Assembly (NCBI GenBank): GCA_035452965.1
Contig: DAOTCE010000007.1
Coordinates: 105,194-169,193, forward strand
DNA: 64,000 nucleotides
Source: Candidatus Paceibacterota bacterium
GTDB lineage: Bacteria > Verrucomicrobiota > Verrucomicrobiia > Limisphaerales > UBA8199
Direction: 5' to 3'
In this document: piece by piece, positions 26,670 to 35,500 of the stretch
How positions within the stretch are numbered: the stretch's first letter is position 1
Layout of the letters: each line of letters opens with the position of its first letter
Program-made: the position numbers and the translations under genes
The notes under the pieces: model-generated
Seen by the model: only the letters and a program-made list of their open reading frames with translations
The model's database searches: none
Told to the model about the DNA's origin: nothing

Positions 26670-27460
26670 GATACACTCCCCAAGATAGCTCCGCGAGGCG
26701 CGAAAAACGGGCCAACCATGGAGGAACAATCCAAACACTCGCGGGGGTCCCACGCCCTGAACAGGCCAAACTCGCGACCCATCGGCGCCATTCCCGCGCC
26801 CTGCTCGCTGGACCGATTGCGGGGCGTGTGGGGGGCGCGCGGCGGGTAGCGCAGCGGTGGCAACGGCTTCAGCGCCTTGAACTTCGGGCTGTGTGGGTCG
26901 TGGCATTGGATACAGCGCAACCGGGTCTTGACGCCCAACTCGGCATTCCAAAAGCCATTGGCCCGGCCATGCACGCCTGCCTGCCAGTCGCGGTAGATGG
27001 TGCCATGACACTTGGCGCAAAGCTGCACCACATCCGCCTCGACGATCTCCCCGCCGTCGTAGTCCACAAACGCATTGCGGTTTGACGGGTGATGGCAGTT
27101 CAAACAGAAACGGTTATTGCCGTGGTCGAGTTGGATGTCTTTATGCTCATTCATCGGCCGTTCGTAGTGCCACCTCGCGGGGAAGAGCCTGTGGCACTCC
27201 ATGCAATTGTAAGTCCAACCGTTCCTGACCAGATCCAGTCCAACCGTTCTGCGGGGCGGCGTCTTGTCGAGATGTGTGTCGGAAGGCAGACCAACTTGCG
27301 GTTGCGCGGCGGGTGGACGGGCCACTACTGGCAAGTTGGTCGGGATTGCAACCGTTGGCGATGCCACACCCGCGCCACGTAAATGCAGGCGGCCAAGGTC
27401 CGTCGCACATAATGCGATGACCATCGCCGTCCAAACTGCTTTCCTGACAACTAGTGGCAT
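26666..27460 (-). CDS. Tetraheme c-type cytochrome
   Basis: 264-residue protein with an N-terminal hydrophobic signal or anchor (residues 5-28) and four heme sites: CMECH, CLNCH, CAKCH and CIQCH. A Pro/Arg-rich C-terminal region of about 70 residues follows the last heme and includes a non-heme CLDC pair. ATG at 27460 (MPLVVRKAVW) is preferred over a GTG 7 codons upstream. It is the first gene of the operon, and its TGA overlaps the start of the Fe-S gene. By position it should pass electrons between the membrane module and the octaheme cytochrome; it does not look like NrfH or a standard monoheme c. Confidence 0.82.
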   Translation of the reverse strand: MPLVVRKAVWTAMVIALCATDLGRLHLRGAGVASPTVAIPTNLPVVARPPAAQPQVGLPSDTHLDKTPPRRTVGLDLVRNGWTYNCMECHRLFPARWHYERPMNEHKDIQLDHGNNRFCLNCHHPSNRNAFVDYDGGEIVEADVVQLCAKCHGTIYRDWQAGVHGRANGFWNAELGVKTRLRCIQCHDPHSPKFKALKPLPPLRYPPRAPHTPRNRSSEQGAGMAPMGREFGLFRAWDPRECLDCSSMVGPFFAPRGAILGSVS

Positions 27461-27650
27461 GCCAGCTTCGCGGAGGCGCACCCGGGAGGTTGTTGCACTT
27501 CCCCAACGAGTCGCGCTGCCTATGAGTAAAACACTACCGGCAATGGATGGCGAGGCATTTGACGCAAGTCAAGCATCCCGATTGAAGGAGCCATACCCCG
27601 CGCGCCAGGAGTTCCCGCCTGCGCGAAGCCGTTTCCTGCAGGGAACTCGG

Positions 27651-30600
27651 TCAATTCGCTTGCTGCAAACGGAAGAACCTCGCGTGCTCGGCGGCATCCA
27701 AGGGGACTATGTTGCTGATGACACCACCGGTACCCACGCTATTGGTCAGCAGCCGGGACCAGTTGGCCAGCGCCAGGGCAAGGTTCGTCGAAGTCAACAC
27801 GTAATACGGCTGGCCCGTAATACCGTTGGAGCCACTCAGCGTCAGGCTGGGGCTCAGCCCGGCGCCGACGCCCTGCACGCTGGCTGAGAGTGAGACTGTT
27901 TCCATCCAGTTAACCGGCACGGCCTCATGGAAGGTCAGGATAGCGAAGCTTGCATTCTCCACTGTGAAGGCGAAGTCAGACGGGTCCAGGTTGCCGGTCA
28001 GGTCCTGCACACTCCAGCCCAGGCTGGTCCCGTTCGTCAGTGAGTTTTCCGCTCCGGGTTTGCCAAACGATCGCCGGATCACCTGCCCCACGTTGAAGGG
28101 CAAATTAGCGAAGCTGAAATTCACCGTTTGATCCTGACTCTCCGAGAAGTTAAGACCCCATACATGAATCCTGTTGGCGCGGTTCGTCTGCAGCGTCACA
28201 TACATACGCAGCGGCCACCCCTGCGGCGCAAAATCGGGCACGGGTTGCGGTCCGGGCAGAGAATTCTCCAGAACCATGTCGCCGGCAAAGTCGCGCACCG
28301 AAGCGAAAGCATTCGTCAGCACGACATAACCCTGCGGCTGCTCCCAGTAATTGCCGCCGAACCAAGACGGGTACGCCCTCCACGCCTGGTTCGGGTGTGC
28401 AAGGCGAAAACACGTCTCGACCACGGCAAACCCATTGGCCATCGAACGTTTGATGGCCGAACCGGAGTCCCAGTTGACGGGATTATACTCGCTGGCGATC
28501 AGCGGCGTGGTCCAATACCAGTCTGCCGGCTTGGTGCCAAAGCGCGTGGCGCCGCCGTAATTGCTCAGCGTCAACACCGTGGCGGAAATGTGGTCTGCCA
28601 GGGATCGTCCGATGTCCAGCAGCGACGTGGTCATGTTGGTCGGGATCGGAAATGAGAACTTCAGCGCGCTCATGTAGGGATGAACGCTGACAAAATCCAG
28701 CGGGGCATTGGTGTCCTCCGCCACACGGCCCAGCCACTCGTTATTGTTGCCCACGGTCAGGCACGGACCCGTCTGGATCGAGCTGTCCACGGCCTTCATG
28801 GCGTTGGCGATGATCCGGTAGCGGTCGCGGAAGAGAATCTTGTCCGTGATGACATGCTCGGTAACCAGCGTGGACTCCGCTGCAAGATTCACCTCCGGCT
28901 CGTTGCCCACTTCCCACCAGATTACCCTTGGCACTGCGGCTTCGCCTTGGGCTAACAGCACATCTCGCCCGCCCCAATCGCCGCCGAGCTTGACTGAGTT
29001 ATAGACCCGCAGGTTTTCGGTGTTGTCCGCCGCGCTGAAGCTCGTGTCATTGCCGATCAGGCTCTCCTGTCCCTGCCGGTAGGTCTGCGCCAGAACGTTG
29101 CAGAAGCGCACCCAGTCGGCCGCCATTTGGGCCGCGGTGCCGGTCACCGCGTTGGTGCCGTAGCCTCCCGGATTAAACAGGTTGGTATGATTGTCGAACT
29201 GGCAGACCCAGGTGCCATATCCGTTGGTGTAGCCGCCCCCGAACATGTTGGCCGTGAATAGCGGCGTGGACCCGGTGTCCCGGCATTGGCGCAGGAAATC
29301 CAAAGTGGTTATCAGAGATGCTCCGGCCGGGGTGCCCCACTTTGAGCCGCTGTTATAGACACGCCAGTCGTAGGCGTCCGCGTCCAACCCGCCCGCCGGC
29401 CCACGCATCAGGCTGGGGCCGCTCATGTTGAACATGGCCGCGTCCCCGGCGCTGCTCGCGGTGCGGTAGGGATTCTGCCCGCGCACGCCCGCCGGGAAAG
29501 CCCGGCCATTCACGGCAGCAAAATCAACCACGTTCGTGGCCGGTCCCCCGGGCGTAAACGTCAGAACGATGCTCCCCCCCTCGTCCACTGCAGTGGTAAA
29601 TCTCCCCGCTGCATAATCGCCGTTCTCGATCAGCCCGAAATTGGCCTTTGCCGGGTTAACCCCGCCGCTCAACGAGATGATTTTCCATGATCGCGCGGAC
29701 TGCCAAAACACGTTCGCCGTGTCCGGCGCCGTCGCCGTCCCCGTGAACCGGATGCACAAGCGCGACGGCTCCAGTCGCAGGTTGCCACCGGTCAGTATGA
29801 TTTGATCGAAGCTCACCCCCGGGCTGTTCGTGCTGTTGGCCGCCAGGTCCCACACATACGCGCCCCCACCCCCGCCGATGATCAGCCCGCCGCTCAACGT
29901 TATGGTCCCCGCGGCGATCCCCGGGCTGATGGCGCCGCCGTAACCCACGCCGACCGGGGCGGCAATCGAACCCGATCCGGCCAGCATGCCGCCGCCGTTG
30001 GCCACCACCGCTCCCGTCCCCGAGTTGGCCCCATTCAATACCAGCATACCCCCGCTCACCGTCGTGCCGCCGCTGTAGCTGTTCGCGCCGTTCAGAATCT
30101 GCGTGCCCGCGCCGATCTTCTTCAACGCCACCGCGCGCGTGCCGCCATCAACAATCGTCCCCTGGTAAACCCCGCTCGCGTTGTTGTCTCCCAGGGTCAG
30201 CGTGGTTGTGCCCGCGATCCCGCTCAGCGAAGTCACCCTGGGCAGCGCCGTCGAAGTCGTATTGGACACCGCGCTGCTCAGCCCGTTGATCGTGATGCTC
30301 AACTCCCCCAGGTCTAACTGCGGAAAATTACCAGGATTGCCCCCCGTATACATCACCACGTCTCCGGCGCGGGTGCCACCGGGCAACGCATTCGCGTGTG
30401 CCACCTGCAAAGTGCCCCGGTAGATGGCCGTCTGCCCCGTATAAGTGTTGCCCGCCAAAAACACAGCTGTCCCGACCTGGTCGGGCGCCGCCACCCCGTT
30501 CGTCCCCGCCAGCACGACACTGAAGTAGGTTGTGTGCGCCGTAGCCCGAGCCTTGGGCATATTTGTTCCGTTGTCCAGCGTCAGCACCGAACTGCCGCTC

Positions 30601-30869
30601 AAGGTCCACAGTTGCCTGTCGCTCGTATCTCGGAACTGGACGATGCCGATCGTGCGGTCGCTGTCCAGGGTCACAGTGCGGTGGGCGAGAATGTTAAGGG
30701 TTGTGAAGTCGGCCGTGTTCCCCGCCCCTTTGGCGACCACCCCTCCCGCCCAGTTGTTGGTATCACTCCAATTGCCGCTGGCGTCTTTGCTCCAGGTGCC
30801 GCTCTGGGCACGCCCCGCCGCCGCGCTTAAGAGCAATGCCGCTCCAGCTATTAGCCACAGCCGCGGCAT
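27651..30869 (-). CDS. Secreted beta-helix/glycoside hydrolase (clan GH-A-like) fusion with RFFR tail
   Basis: 1072-residue secreted protein. After the signal peptide (MPRLWLIAGAALLLSAAAGRA), residues 25-440 contain autotransporter-associated beta-strand repeats (TYTGQTAIYRGTLQVAHANA; SYSGGTTVSGGMLVLNGANS). Residues about 450-950 look like a TIM-barrel glycosidase of clan GH-A: VIWWEVGNEPEV supplies the acid/base Glu (about 657) and LIASEYNPVNW the nucleophile Glu (about 794). The exact family (GH39, GH51, GH79 or another) cannot be fixed by eye. No outer-membrane barrel domain is present; instead the protein ends with the RFFR-type tail (NLALALANWSRLLTN ... ARFFRLQQAN). ATG at 30869 was chosen over a GTG 7 codons earlier. 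Confidence 0.78.
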   Translation of the reverse strand: MPRLWLIAGAALLLSAAAGRAQSGTWSKDASGNWSDTNNWAGGVVAKGAGNTADFTTLNILAHRTVTLDSDRTIGIVQFRDTSDRQLWTLSGSSVLTLDNGTNMPKARATAHTTYFSVVLAGTNGVAAPDQVGTAVFLAGNTYTGQTAIYRGTLQVAHANALPGGTRAGDVVMYTGGNPGNFPQLDLGELSITINGLSSAVSNTTSTALPRVTSLSGIAGTTTLTLGDNNASGVYQGTIVDGGTRAVALKKIGAGTQILNGANSYSGGTTVSGGMLVLNGANSGTGAVVANGGGMLAGSGSIAAPVGVGYGGAISPGIAAGTITLSGGLIIGGGGGAYVWDLAANSTNSPGVSFDQIILTGGNLRLEPSRLCIRFTGTATAPDTANVFWQSARSWKIISLSGGVNPAKANFGLIENGDYAAGRFTTAVDEGGSIVLTFTPGGPATNVVDFAAVNGRAFPAGVRGQNPYRTASSAGDAAMFNMSGPSLMRGPAGGLDADAYDWRVYNSGSKWGTPAGASLITTLDFLRQCRDTGSTPLFTANMFGGGYTNGYGTWVCQFDNHTNLFNPGGYGTNAVTGTAAQMAADWVRFCNVLAQTYRQGQESLIGNDTSFSAADNTENLRVYNSVKLGGDWGGRDVLLAQGEAAVPRVIWWEVGNEPEVNLAAESTLVTEHVITDKILFRDRYRIIANAMKAVDSSIQTGPCLTVGNNNEWLGRVAEDTNAPLDFVSVHPYMSALKFSFPIPTNMTTSLLDIGRSLADHISATVLTLSNYGGATRFGTKPADWYWTTPLIASEYNPVNWDSGSAIKRSMANGFAVVETCFRLAHPNQAWRAYPSWFGGNYWEQPQGYVVLTNAFASVRDFAGDMVLENSLPGPQPVPDFAPQGWPLRMYVTLQTNRANRIHVWGLNFSESQDQTVNFSFANLPFNVGQVIRRSFGKPGAENSLTNGTSLGWSVQDLTGNLDPSDFAFTVENASFAILTFHEAVPVNWMETVSLSASVQGVGAGLSPSLTLSGSNGITGQPYYVLTSTNLALALANWSRLLTNSVGTGGVISNIVPLDAAEHARFFRLQQAN

Positions 30870-31017
30870 AGCTGCGCACCGGCGAAACACTGAATTGTGC
30901 GGCGTAATATGATCTTAGCATGACGCACCACCCGGAGCCTGTCAACCCGCTTCGCGCCGAACCGCATTGTCCTTGCATGGCTGCCGCTGCCTGCTCACCC
31001 TGCTCCTCACACGCATC

Positions 31018-31746
31018 ATGCCCACCACTGCCGCCGCCGCCCTCCTCACCGCCGCTCGCCGCCTCCGCGCTGACACGACCCGCCTCTCGTTTCAGCCACC
31101 CGTCTCCCACATCTACAACCCCCTCACCTATGCCTGGGCGCCTTACGAAGCATACCTTCGCAAGTTCGCCACCGCGCCTAAACGCGTCATCTTCCTCGGC
31201 ATGAACCCTGGCCCCTTTGGCATGGTACAGACCGGCGTGCCCTTTGGCGAAGTCGCTGCCGTGCGCGACTGGCTCGGCATCAAAGGCCCCGTCGGCAAGC
31301 CCTCCCGACCCCATCCACGCCGCCCCGTCATCGGCTTTGCCTGTCCCCGCTCGGAAGTCAGCGGCCGACGTTTGTGGGGCCTTTTCGCCGCGCGCTTCGG
31401 CACGCCGCAACGCTTCTTCGCCGCCCACATCGTCATGAACTACTGTCCGCTCGCCTTCCTGGAACCGGGCGGCCGCAACCGCACCCCCAACAAGCTGCCC
31501 GCCTCAGAAAAGGCTGCTCTCTTTGCCGCCTGTGACCGCCACCTGCGGGCCGTCGTCGCCGCTCTGCAACCCGAATGGCTCATTGGCATCGGCGATTTCG
31601 CCGCCAAACGGGCGCAGCAAGTCCTCGGCAATACCTCAGTGAAACTCGGCCGCATCCTCCATCCCAGCCCCGCAAGCCCTGCTGCCAACCGTAACTGGAA
31701 TGCCCTCGCCACACGCCAACTCGAAACGCTCGGCGCTTGGCGGTAG
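31018..31746 (+). CDS. SMUG1-family uracil-DNA glycosylase
   Basis: 242-residue base-excision repair enzyme that removes uracil and 5-hydroxymethyluracil from DNA. The SMUG1 signature is complete: motif 1 VIFLGMNPGPFGMVQTGVPF, GRRLWGLFAARFG in the middle, VMNYCPLAFLEPGGRNRTP, and motif 2 ILHPSPASPAANRNW with the catalytic-loop His. ATG at 31018 is favoured over an upstream TTG. SMUG1 was first known from animals, and bacterial members are known in a few groups, so its presence supports a Verrucomicrobia-like origin. It is transcribed divergently from the glycosidase. Confidence 0.93.
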   Translation: MPTTAAAALLTAARRLRADTTRLSFQPPVSHIYNPLTYAWAPYEAYLRKFATAPKRVIFLGMNPGPFGMVQTGVPFGEVAAVRDWLGIKGPVGKPSRPHPRRPVIGFACPRSEVSGRRLWGLFAARFGTPQRFFAAHIVMNYCPLAFLEPGGRNRTPNKLPASEKAALFAACDRHLRAVVAALQPEWLIGIGDFAAKRAQQVLGNTSVKLGRILHPSPASPAANRNWNALATRQLETLGAWR

Positions 31747-32307
31747 GCGTGACTCGCGGATCGCTGAAAGGGAAGAGAGCATCTCTCTCCGCCGTCAAAC
31801 TCCAGCCAGGATGCGTGGTGGCCCCTAAAGGGAGATTCATCAGGGATTTCCGGGAAGCACCAACGGTGGTTTCCACCCACACCACCTGGATGATCGAGGC
31901 ACAGGGAATTAAGGGTGACCATTGCTCTCCATCCATAACCGGATGGGCGCTCCCAACTTCCAACCCGCTTACTGTCCAAATTTTGGACAGTGGCGCTGCC
32001 TGCTTGCCTTCTCCAACCCACTCTGACCCCTGCACTTTTGGCTTGGCGATACGGTGACGGCACGGTGGAGCTACGGTGTGTATCCCATGGGGAGCGCTCC
32101 CCATGGGATACACACCGTAGCAGCACCGCACCAACAGGCCATCCACAAGCCAACTTCAGTGTGCGCGACCACCGTAGCTGCGGCGCCGCCTACCCGGCTG
32201 GGGTGTTGGAGCTGAAAAGGAGAGTCTGAGACCACGAATCGCCATCGGAATTCCCCGGAAACCCGCGAGAAACCTAAAGGAACACCTATCGGTCGGTCTT
32301 CAGTCGC
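31747..32307. other. Intergenic region holding palindromic repeat copy 2
   Basis: 561 bases between convergent SMUG1 and the SLC13 transporter. It contains a perfect 50-bp palindrome (32071-32120) and a separate perfect 21-bp palindrome (31971-31991). No convincing gene was seen. Confidence 0.6.
31971..32120. repeat. Dispersed palindromic repeat, copy 2
   Basis: The core is a perfect inverted repeat with 25-bp arms and no loop (32071-32095 and 32096-32120), containing TATCCCATGGGGAGC as in copy 3. About 80 bases to the left is a perfect palindrome whose half site is ACTGTCCAAA (31971-31980) with its complement at 31982-31991. Copy 1 has a related TGTCC...TGGACA box about 85 bases to the right of its core, so copy 2 is probably inverted. 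Confidence 0.8.
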
Positions 32308-34113
32308 TTACGGGCCAAAGGGCCACACCAGCGGTGTGAGCAACGACGCGATGAGCCAGGTCAGCAAGGCCAGCACACCGCCGACCTGCATGTAGTGCTT
32401 GAACCGGTACCGGCCAGGCCCCATCACGAGGATCGTGCTTTCATGCGCAAAGGGGGTGCAGAACGCCGCGGAGACACAGATGGCCAGGCCCACCATGAAG
32501 GGCTTGGGATCAGCGCCGGTTTCCCGGGCCAATTGGAAGGCCACCGGAGCAAGGATGATCGCCGCTGCAGCATTCTCGATCACTTGCGTCAGCATCAAGG
32601 CGAACAGCAGCAGCGCCGCCAACACCGCCAGGGGGCCGAATCCCTCCAGCGCCACTACGGCCCCGCGCGCCAAGGCTTCTGCCGCGCCCGTCTTCTCCAG
32701 TGCCAGCCCGAAGGGAATCATGCCCGCGACTGTCACCACGGCCTGCCAGTCCACGGCTTGATAGGCGTCTTTTACTTTCACGTAACGGAGCAGCAGCACC
32801 AGCAAGGCCACCAACGGAATCGAAATGACCGGCGTTAAGACATTGGTCACGGCCGCGACCACCACCCCAAGCATCAGCAGCATGGTGGCAACGGCCTTCT
32901 TCTTGCCCAGCGCCGGGAAGTGCCGATGGCCCACCAGGAACAAATTCGGGTTTCGCTCCAGTTTTCCAAGCCCTGACACGTGTCCAAGAAGCAGCAGGGA
33001 ATCACCGTACCGCAGTGGGGTGGCCATGGGACGCTCACGAACCGTTTTGCCGTGGCGCGAAATGCCCATCACCGTGAACCCGTAATCGTGGCTGAAATCC
33101 ACCTGCTCCAAGGTGTTGCCCAGGTAATCCGAGTTGGGGGAAAGCAGGGCCTCGACCGTCAGGAGGTCCACACTGCGGAGGGCCTGGTCGTCCATCTTCA
33201 CCTCCTCCTTCAATTGGAAATCGGGTGACTTGAGCAAGTCGCCGATGGTCGGGACAGACCCTTGCATGACCAGGATGTCGCCCGACTGGAGCTTGAGCCA
33301 GTTCGTGGCCGGAATGCGCTCGTTGCCGCGGATCAACTCCACGACCGTCAGGTCGCTGCGCTGCCACCAGCCCAATTGGTCCAGGGACTTCCCGACCGTC
33401 GCCGAGTGGGGCGTCACGAGCACCTCGGTCAAGTACTCACGGCCCAACGTATCCTCCGCGGATTCTGCCTCGGCGGCCTTTGGCAGGAATCTGCGGCCAA
33501 AAAGCAGGAAAGACACGAAGGCCGCGCCGAAGACCGCCGCGGCGATGGGACTGAAATCGAAGAACCCAATGCCCGAATCGGTGCGCTGACGCAGGTAATC
33601 GCTGAGGATGATATTGCTGCGGGTGCCAATCAGCGTCCATTGTCCGCCAAGCAGCGAACCATAAGCCACGCAGAGAAGGTACCGGGAGGGTGAGAGGTTG
33701 CGCTCCTTGCAGATCGCCAGGACAATGGGCAGGAAGATCAGCACGACAGTAGTGTCGTTGACAAACATCGAGAAGATCGTGGTCACGAGCAATACTGCCG
33801 CCTGCAGGAAAATCTCACTGCCGGCGCAGGCTCGAAAGAGCTTCCCCCCCAACCGTTCGGCCGCGCCGGTGCGCACCATGGCCGCACCCAATACGAACAT
33901 GGACGTGACCATGACAACCGCCGGGCTTCCAAAGCCGGAGAATCCCTCCTGATAGGTCAGTATGCCTCTCCAGTGCCCATTGGGGTGTGGCCAGGGCAAG
34001 ATCAACGCGAGCATAACGAGCAGCGCGGTGACATCCGTTCGCTGCTTCTGGGTCCAGAACAAGTAAAGCGCCACGGCCAGGATTATGCCCAAAACCAGGT
34101 ACTCGACGTTCAT
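32308..34113 (-). CDS. SLC13-family (DASS-like) permease with two TrkA-C domains
   Basis: 601-residue inner-membrane transporter. N-terminal helices (residues 1-195) and C-terminal helices (395-601) flank a cytoplasmic insert with two RCK_C/TrkA-C-like domains (VTPHSATVGKSLDQLGWWQR; LSPNSDYLGNTLEQVDFSHD). The substrate-site signature is repeated: FVNDTTVVLIFLPIV and VIENAAAAIILAPVA, with SLLGGQWTLIGTRSNI in between. Members carry dicarboxylates, sulfate or other anions with Na+; the TrkA-C-containing branch is often linked to sulfate, but the substrate is inferred. ATG at 34113 (MNVEYLVLG) starts at the first helix. Confidence 0.9.
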   Translation of the reverse strand: MNVEYLVLGIILAVALYLFWTQKQRTDVTALLVMLALILPWPHPNGHWRGILTYQEGFSGFGSPAVVMVTSMFVLGAAMVRTGAAERLGGKLFRACAGSEIFLQAAVLLVTTIFSMFVNDTTVVLIFLPIVLAICKERNLSPSRYLLCVAYGSLLGGQWTLIGTRSNIILSDYLRQRTDSGIGFFDFSPIAAAVFGAAFVSFLLFGRRFLPKAAEAESAEDTLGREYLTEVLVTPHSATVGKSLDQLGWWQRSDLTVVELIRGNERIPATNWLKLQSGDILVMQGSVPTIGDLLKSPDFQLKEEVKMDDQALRSVDLLTVEALLSPNSDYLGNTLEQVDFSHDYGFTVMGISRHGKTVRERPMATPLRYGDSLLLLGHVSGLGKLERNPNLFLVGHRHFPALGKKKAVATMLLMLGVVVAAVTNVLTPVISIPLVALLVLLLRYVKVKDAYQAVDWQAVVTVAGMIPFGLALEKTGAAEALARGAVVALEGFGPLAVLAALLLFALMLTQVIENAAAAIILAPVAFQLARETGADPKPFMVGLAICVSAAFCTPFAHESTILVMGPGRYRFKHYMQVGGVLALLTWLIASLLTPLVWPFGP

Positions 34114-34302
34114 GTTTGGCAATCTAATCGTTGGTTCTAAAGTTACCCAGCCCACTGAGGTTTCCGCCAAGCGCCTGATGCCTCACCCGGGGACCAATCA
34201 CAGAGAACCAGGACAATCGGAACCAGGCCGCCCGAACCCGGCATTCCCCGGCATGCTGCGGCGGTTTGAGTCGGAGCAGAGCCTGTCTTGCGGGCCCTCG
34301 AG

Positions 34303-34839
34303 CTAGTGCGTTTCCTCTACGGTCGAGCCGTCCTCAGCAATCAGCAGCTTCGGATTGTGCGCCTCGTCCTTGAAAGTGACAACATACACCGTCCGCCCGC
34401 CCCATGACTCCTTGTTGATATAAGCCACATCAACCCCATGCGAGCGTTCCTTGATTGCCTTGCTAACCGGCGACGGCACCTCATCCGGCTTAACCCGCAC
34501 ACCCTGCGCTGCGTTGAGCGCCATGGTCAGGTCGGGATTAAGCACACTGCCATCCGGCGCCACATACAGCGGCGGGAAGACGTCGCTCTCGCGAAAGAAC
34601 ACCTTGTACACGACACGTCCCGAACTGGTATCCCGCACCGCATCCACCACCTCTGCCGGCCCGGCTTCCGCCAGCACCGTCCGCTGCACCGGTGGCGGCA
34701 GCGCGCCGAACTTCGCCCCCGGCGAAGTCAGCGGCTTGTTGTAAACCGTATGGTATGCCGCGATTTGCGACTCGTCCTGCGTGGCGCAGCCCGCCGCCAG
34801 CAACGTCGCCATCACCGCTCCAAAGACTTGCGCTCTCAT
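34303..34839 (-). CDS. Lipoprotein with PepSY-like repeats
   Basis: 178-residue exported lipoprotein. The signal peptide MRAQVFGAVMATLLAAGC has Cys 18 as the lipid attachment residue. Two similar alpha/beta units follow: PPPVQRTVLAEAGPAEVVDA with GRVVYKVFFRE, and PSPVSKAIKERSHGVDVAYI with GRTVYVVTFKDE, each followed by a short strand and 'APDGS' or 'AEDGS'. This is the pattern of PepSY-like periplasmic proteins, whose role is often peptidase inhibition or is unknown. The start was set at the signal peptide; the frame is open for 58 codons upstream. The cupin gene lies 76 bases upstream on the same strand. Confidence 0.75.
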   Translation of the reverse strand: MRAQVFGAVMATLLAAGCATQDESQIAAYHTVYNKPLTSPGAKFGALPPPVQRTVLAEAGPAEVVDAVRDTSSGRVVYKVFFRESDVFPPLYVAPDGSVLNPDLTMALNAAQGVRVKPDEVPSPVSKAIKERSHGVDVAYINKESWGGRTVYVVTFKDEAHNPKLLIAEDGSTVEETH

Positions 34840-34915
34840 AAACGTCAACAAACTTACCTGCTTAGTCACGGATAGCAAGTTTCCACGCCGCAGCTTCCAT
34901 GCCGTACCAGCGCCT

Positions 34916-35347
34916 CTAAGCCAGGGCGTAAGGGAAGATATCGGCCGGATCAAAGCGAACCTGCCCGAACTCAATCGCCTCTCCCGGCTCAACTGTCTGC
35001 AATGCATGGGCAATGCCAGTCTTTACGAGCAACAGGTCTCCCGTTTCCATTGGCACCGAAGCGCGTGCTTTAGTCTGAATGTCCTCCACGACTACGGACA
35101 ACTTGCCCCTCAGCATGTAGATCCGTTCCTGTTTCACTTTGTGGTAATGGTTCCCGCGAACACAGCCGGCCCGAGCCTCGATGACCGCCATGTAGCGAAT
35201 TCCTTCTTCGGCGTCGTGGATCTGCGCCAGTTCTCCCTGCGCCAGCAACAGCCGCTTGAGCGCTGGGGCGTCCGGCCCGGGGCGTCCAGTAATGACCGGC
35301 AGTGACCATTTCACGACTTGTCCTGCGAGATATTCAGATTCAGCCAT
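34916..35347 (-). CDS. Cupin-domain protein
   Basis: 143-residue single-domain cupin (RmlC-like beta barrel). Cupin motif 1 is seen as GNHYHKVKQERIYMLRGKLS, with two His, Glu and Tyr/Gly in the usual order, and motif 2 as GDLLLVKTGIAHALQTVEPG. It resembles sugar-nucleotide isomerase-like or WxcM-type cupins; the enzyme activity cannot be told. ATG at 35347 (MAESEYLAG) is the better start than one 6 codons upstream. It is probably co-transcribed with the downstream lipoprotein gene. Confidence 0.82.
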   Translation of the reverse strand: MAESEYLAGQVVKWSLPVITGRPGPDAPALKRLLLAQGELAQIHDAEEGIRYMAVIEARAGCVRGNHYHKVKQERIYMLRGKLSVVVEDIQTKARASVPMETGDLLLVKTGIAHALQTVEPGEAIEFGQVRFDPADIFPYALA

Positions 35348-35500
35348 AAGAGTCCTTGCGCACAATTCGAGTCATAGCACAGGACGACGGAGTGCCGCAA
35401 GCCCCGAGGCGCACAACGACAGCCGCGAATCGTCCGTTCAGATGGCATTCGCACGCCAGGAGACATTGACTTAGCTCCGCCGGCTGATCACGCTGGGGAC

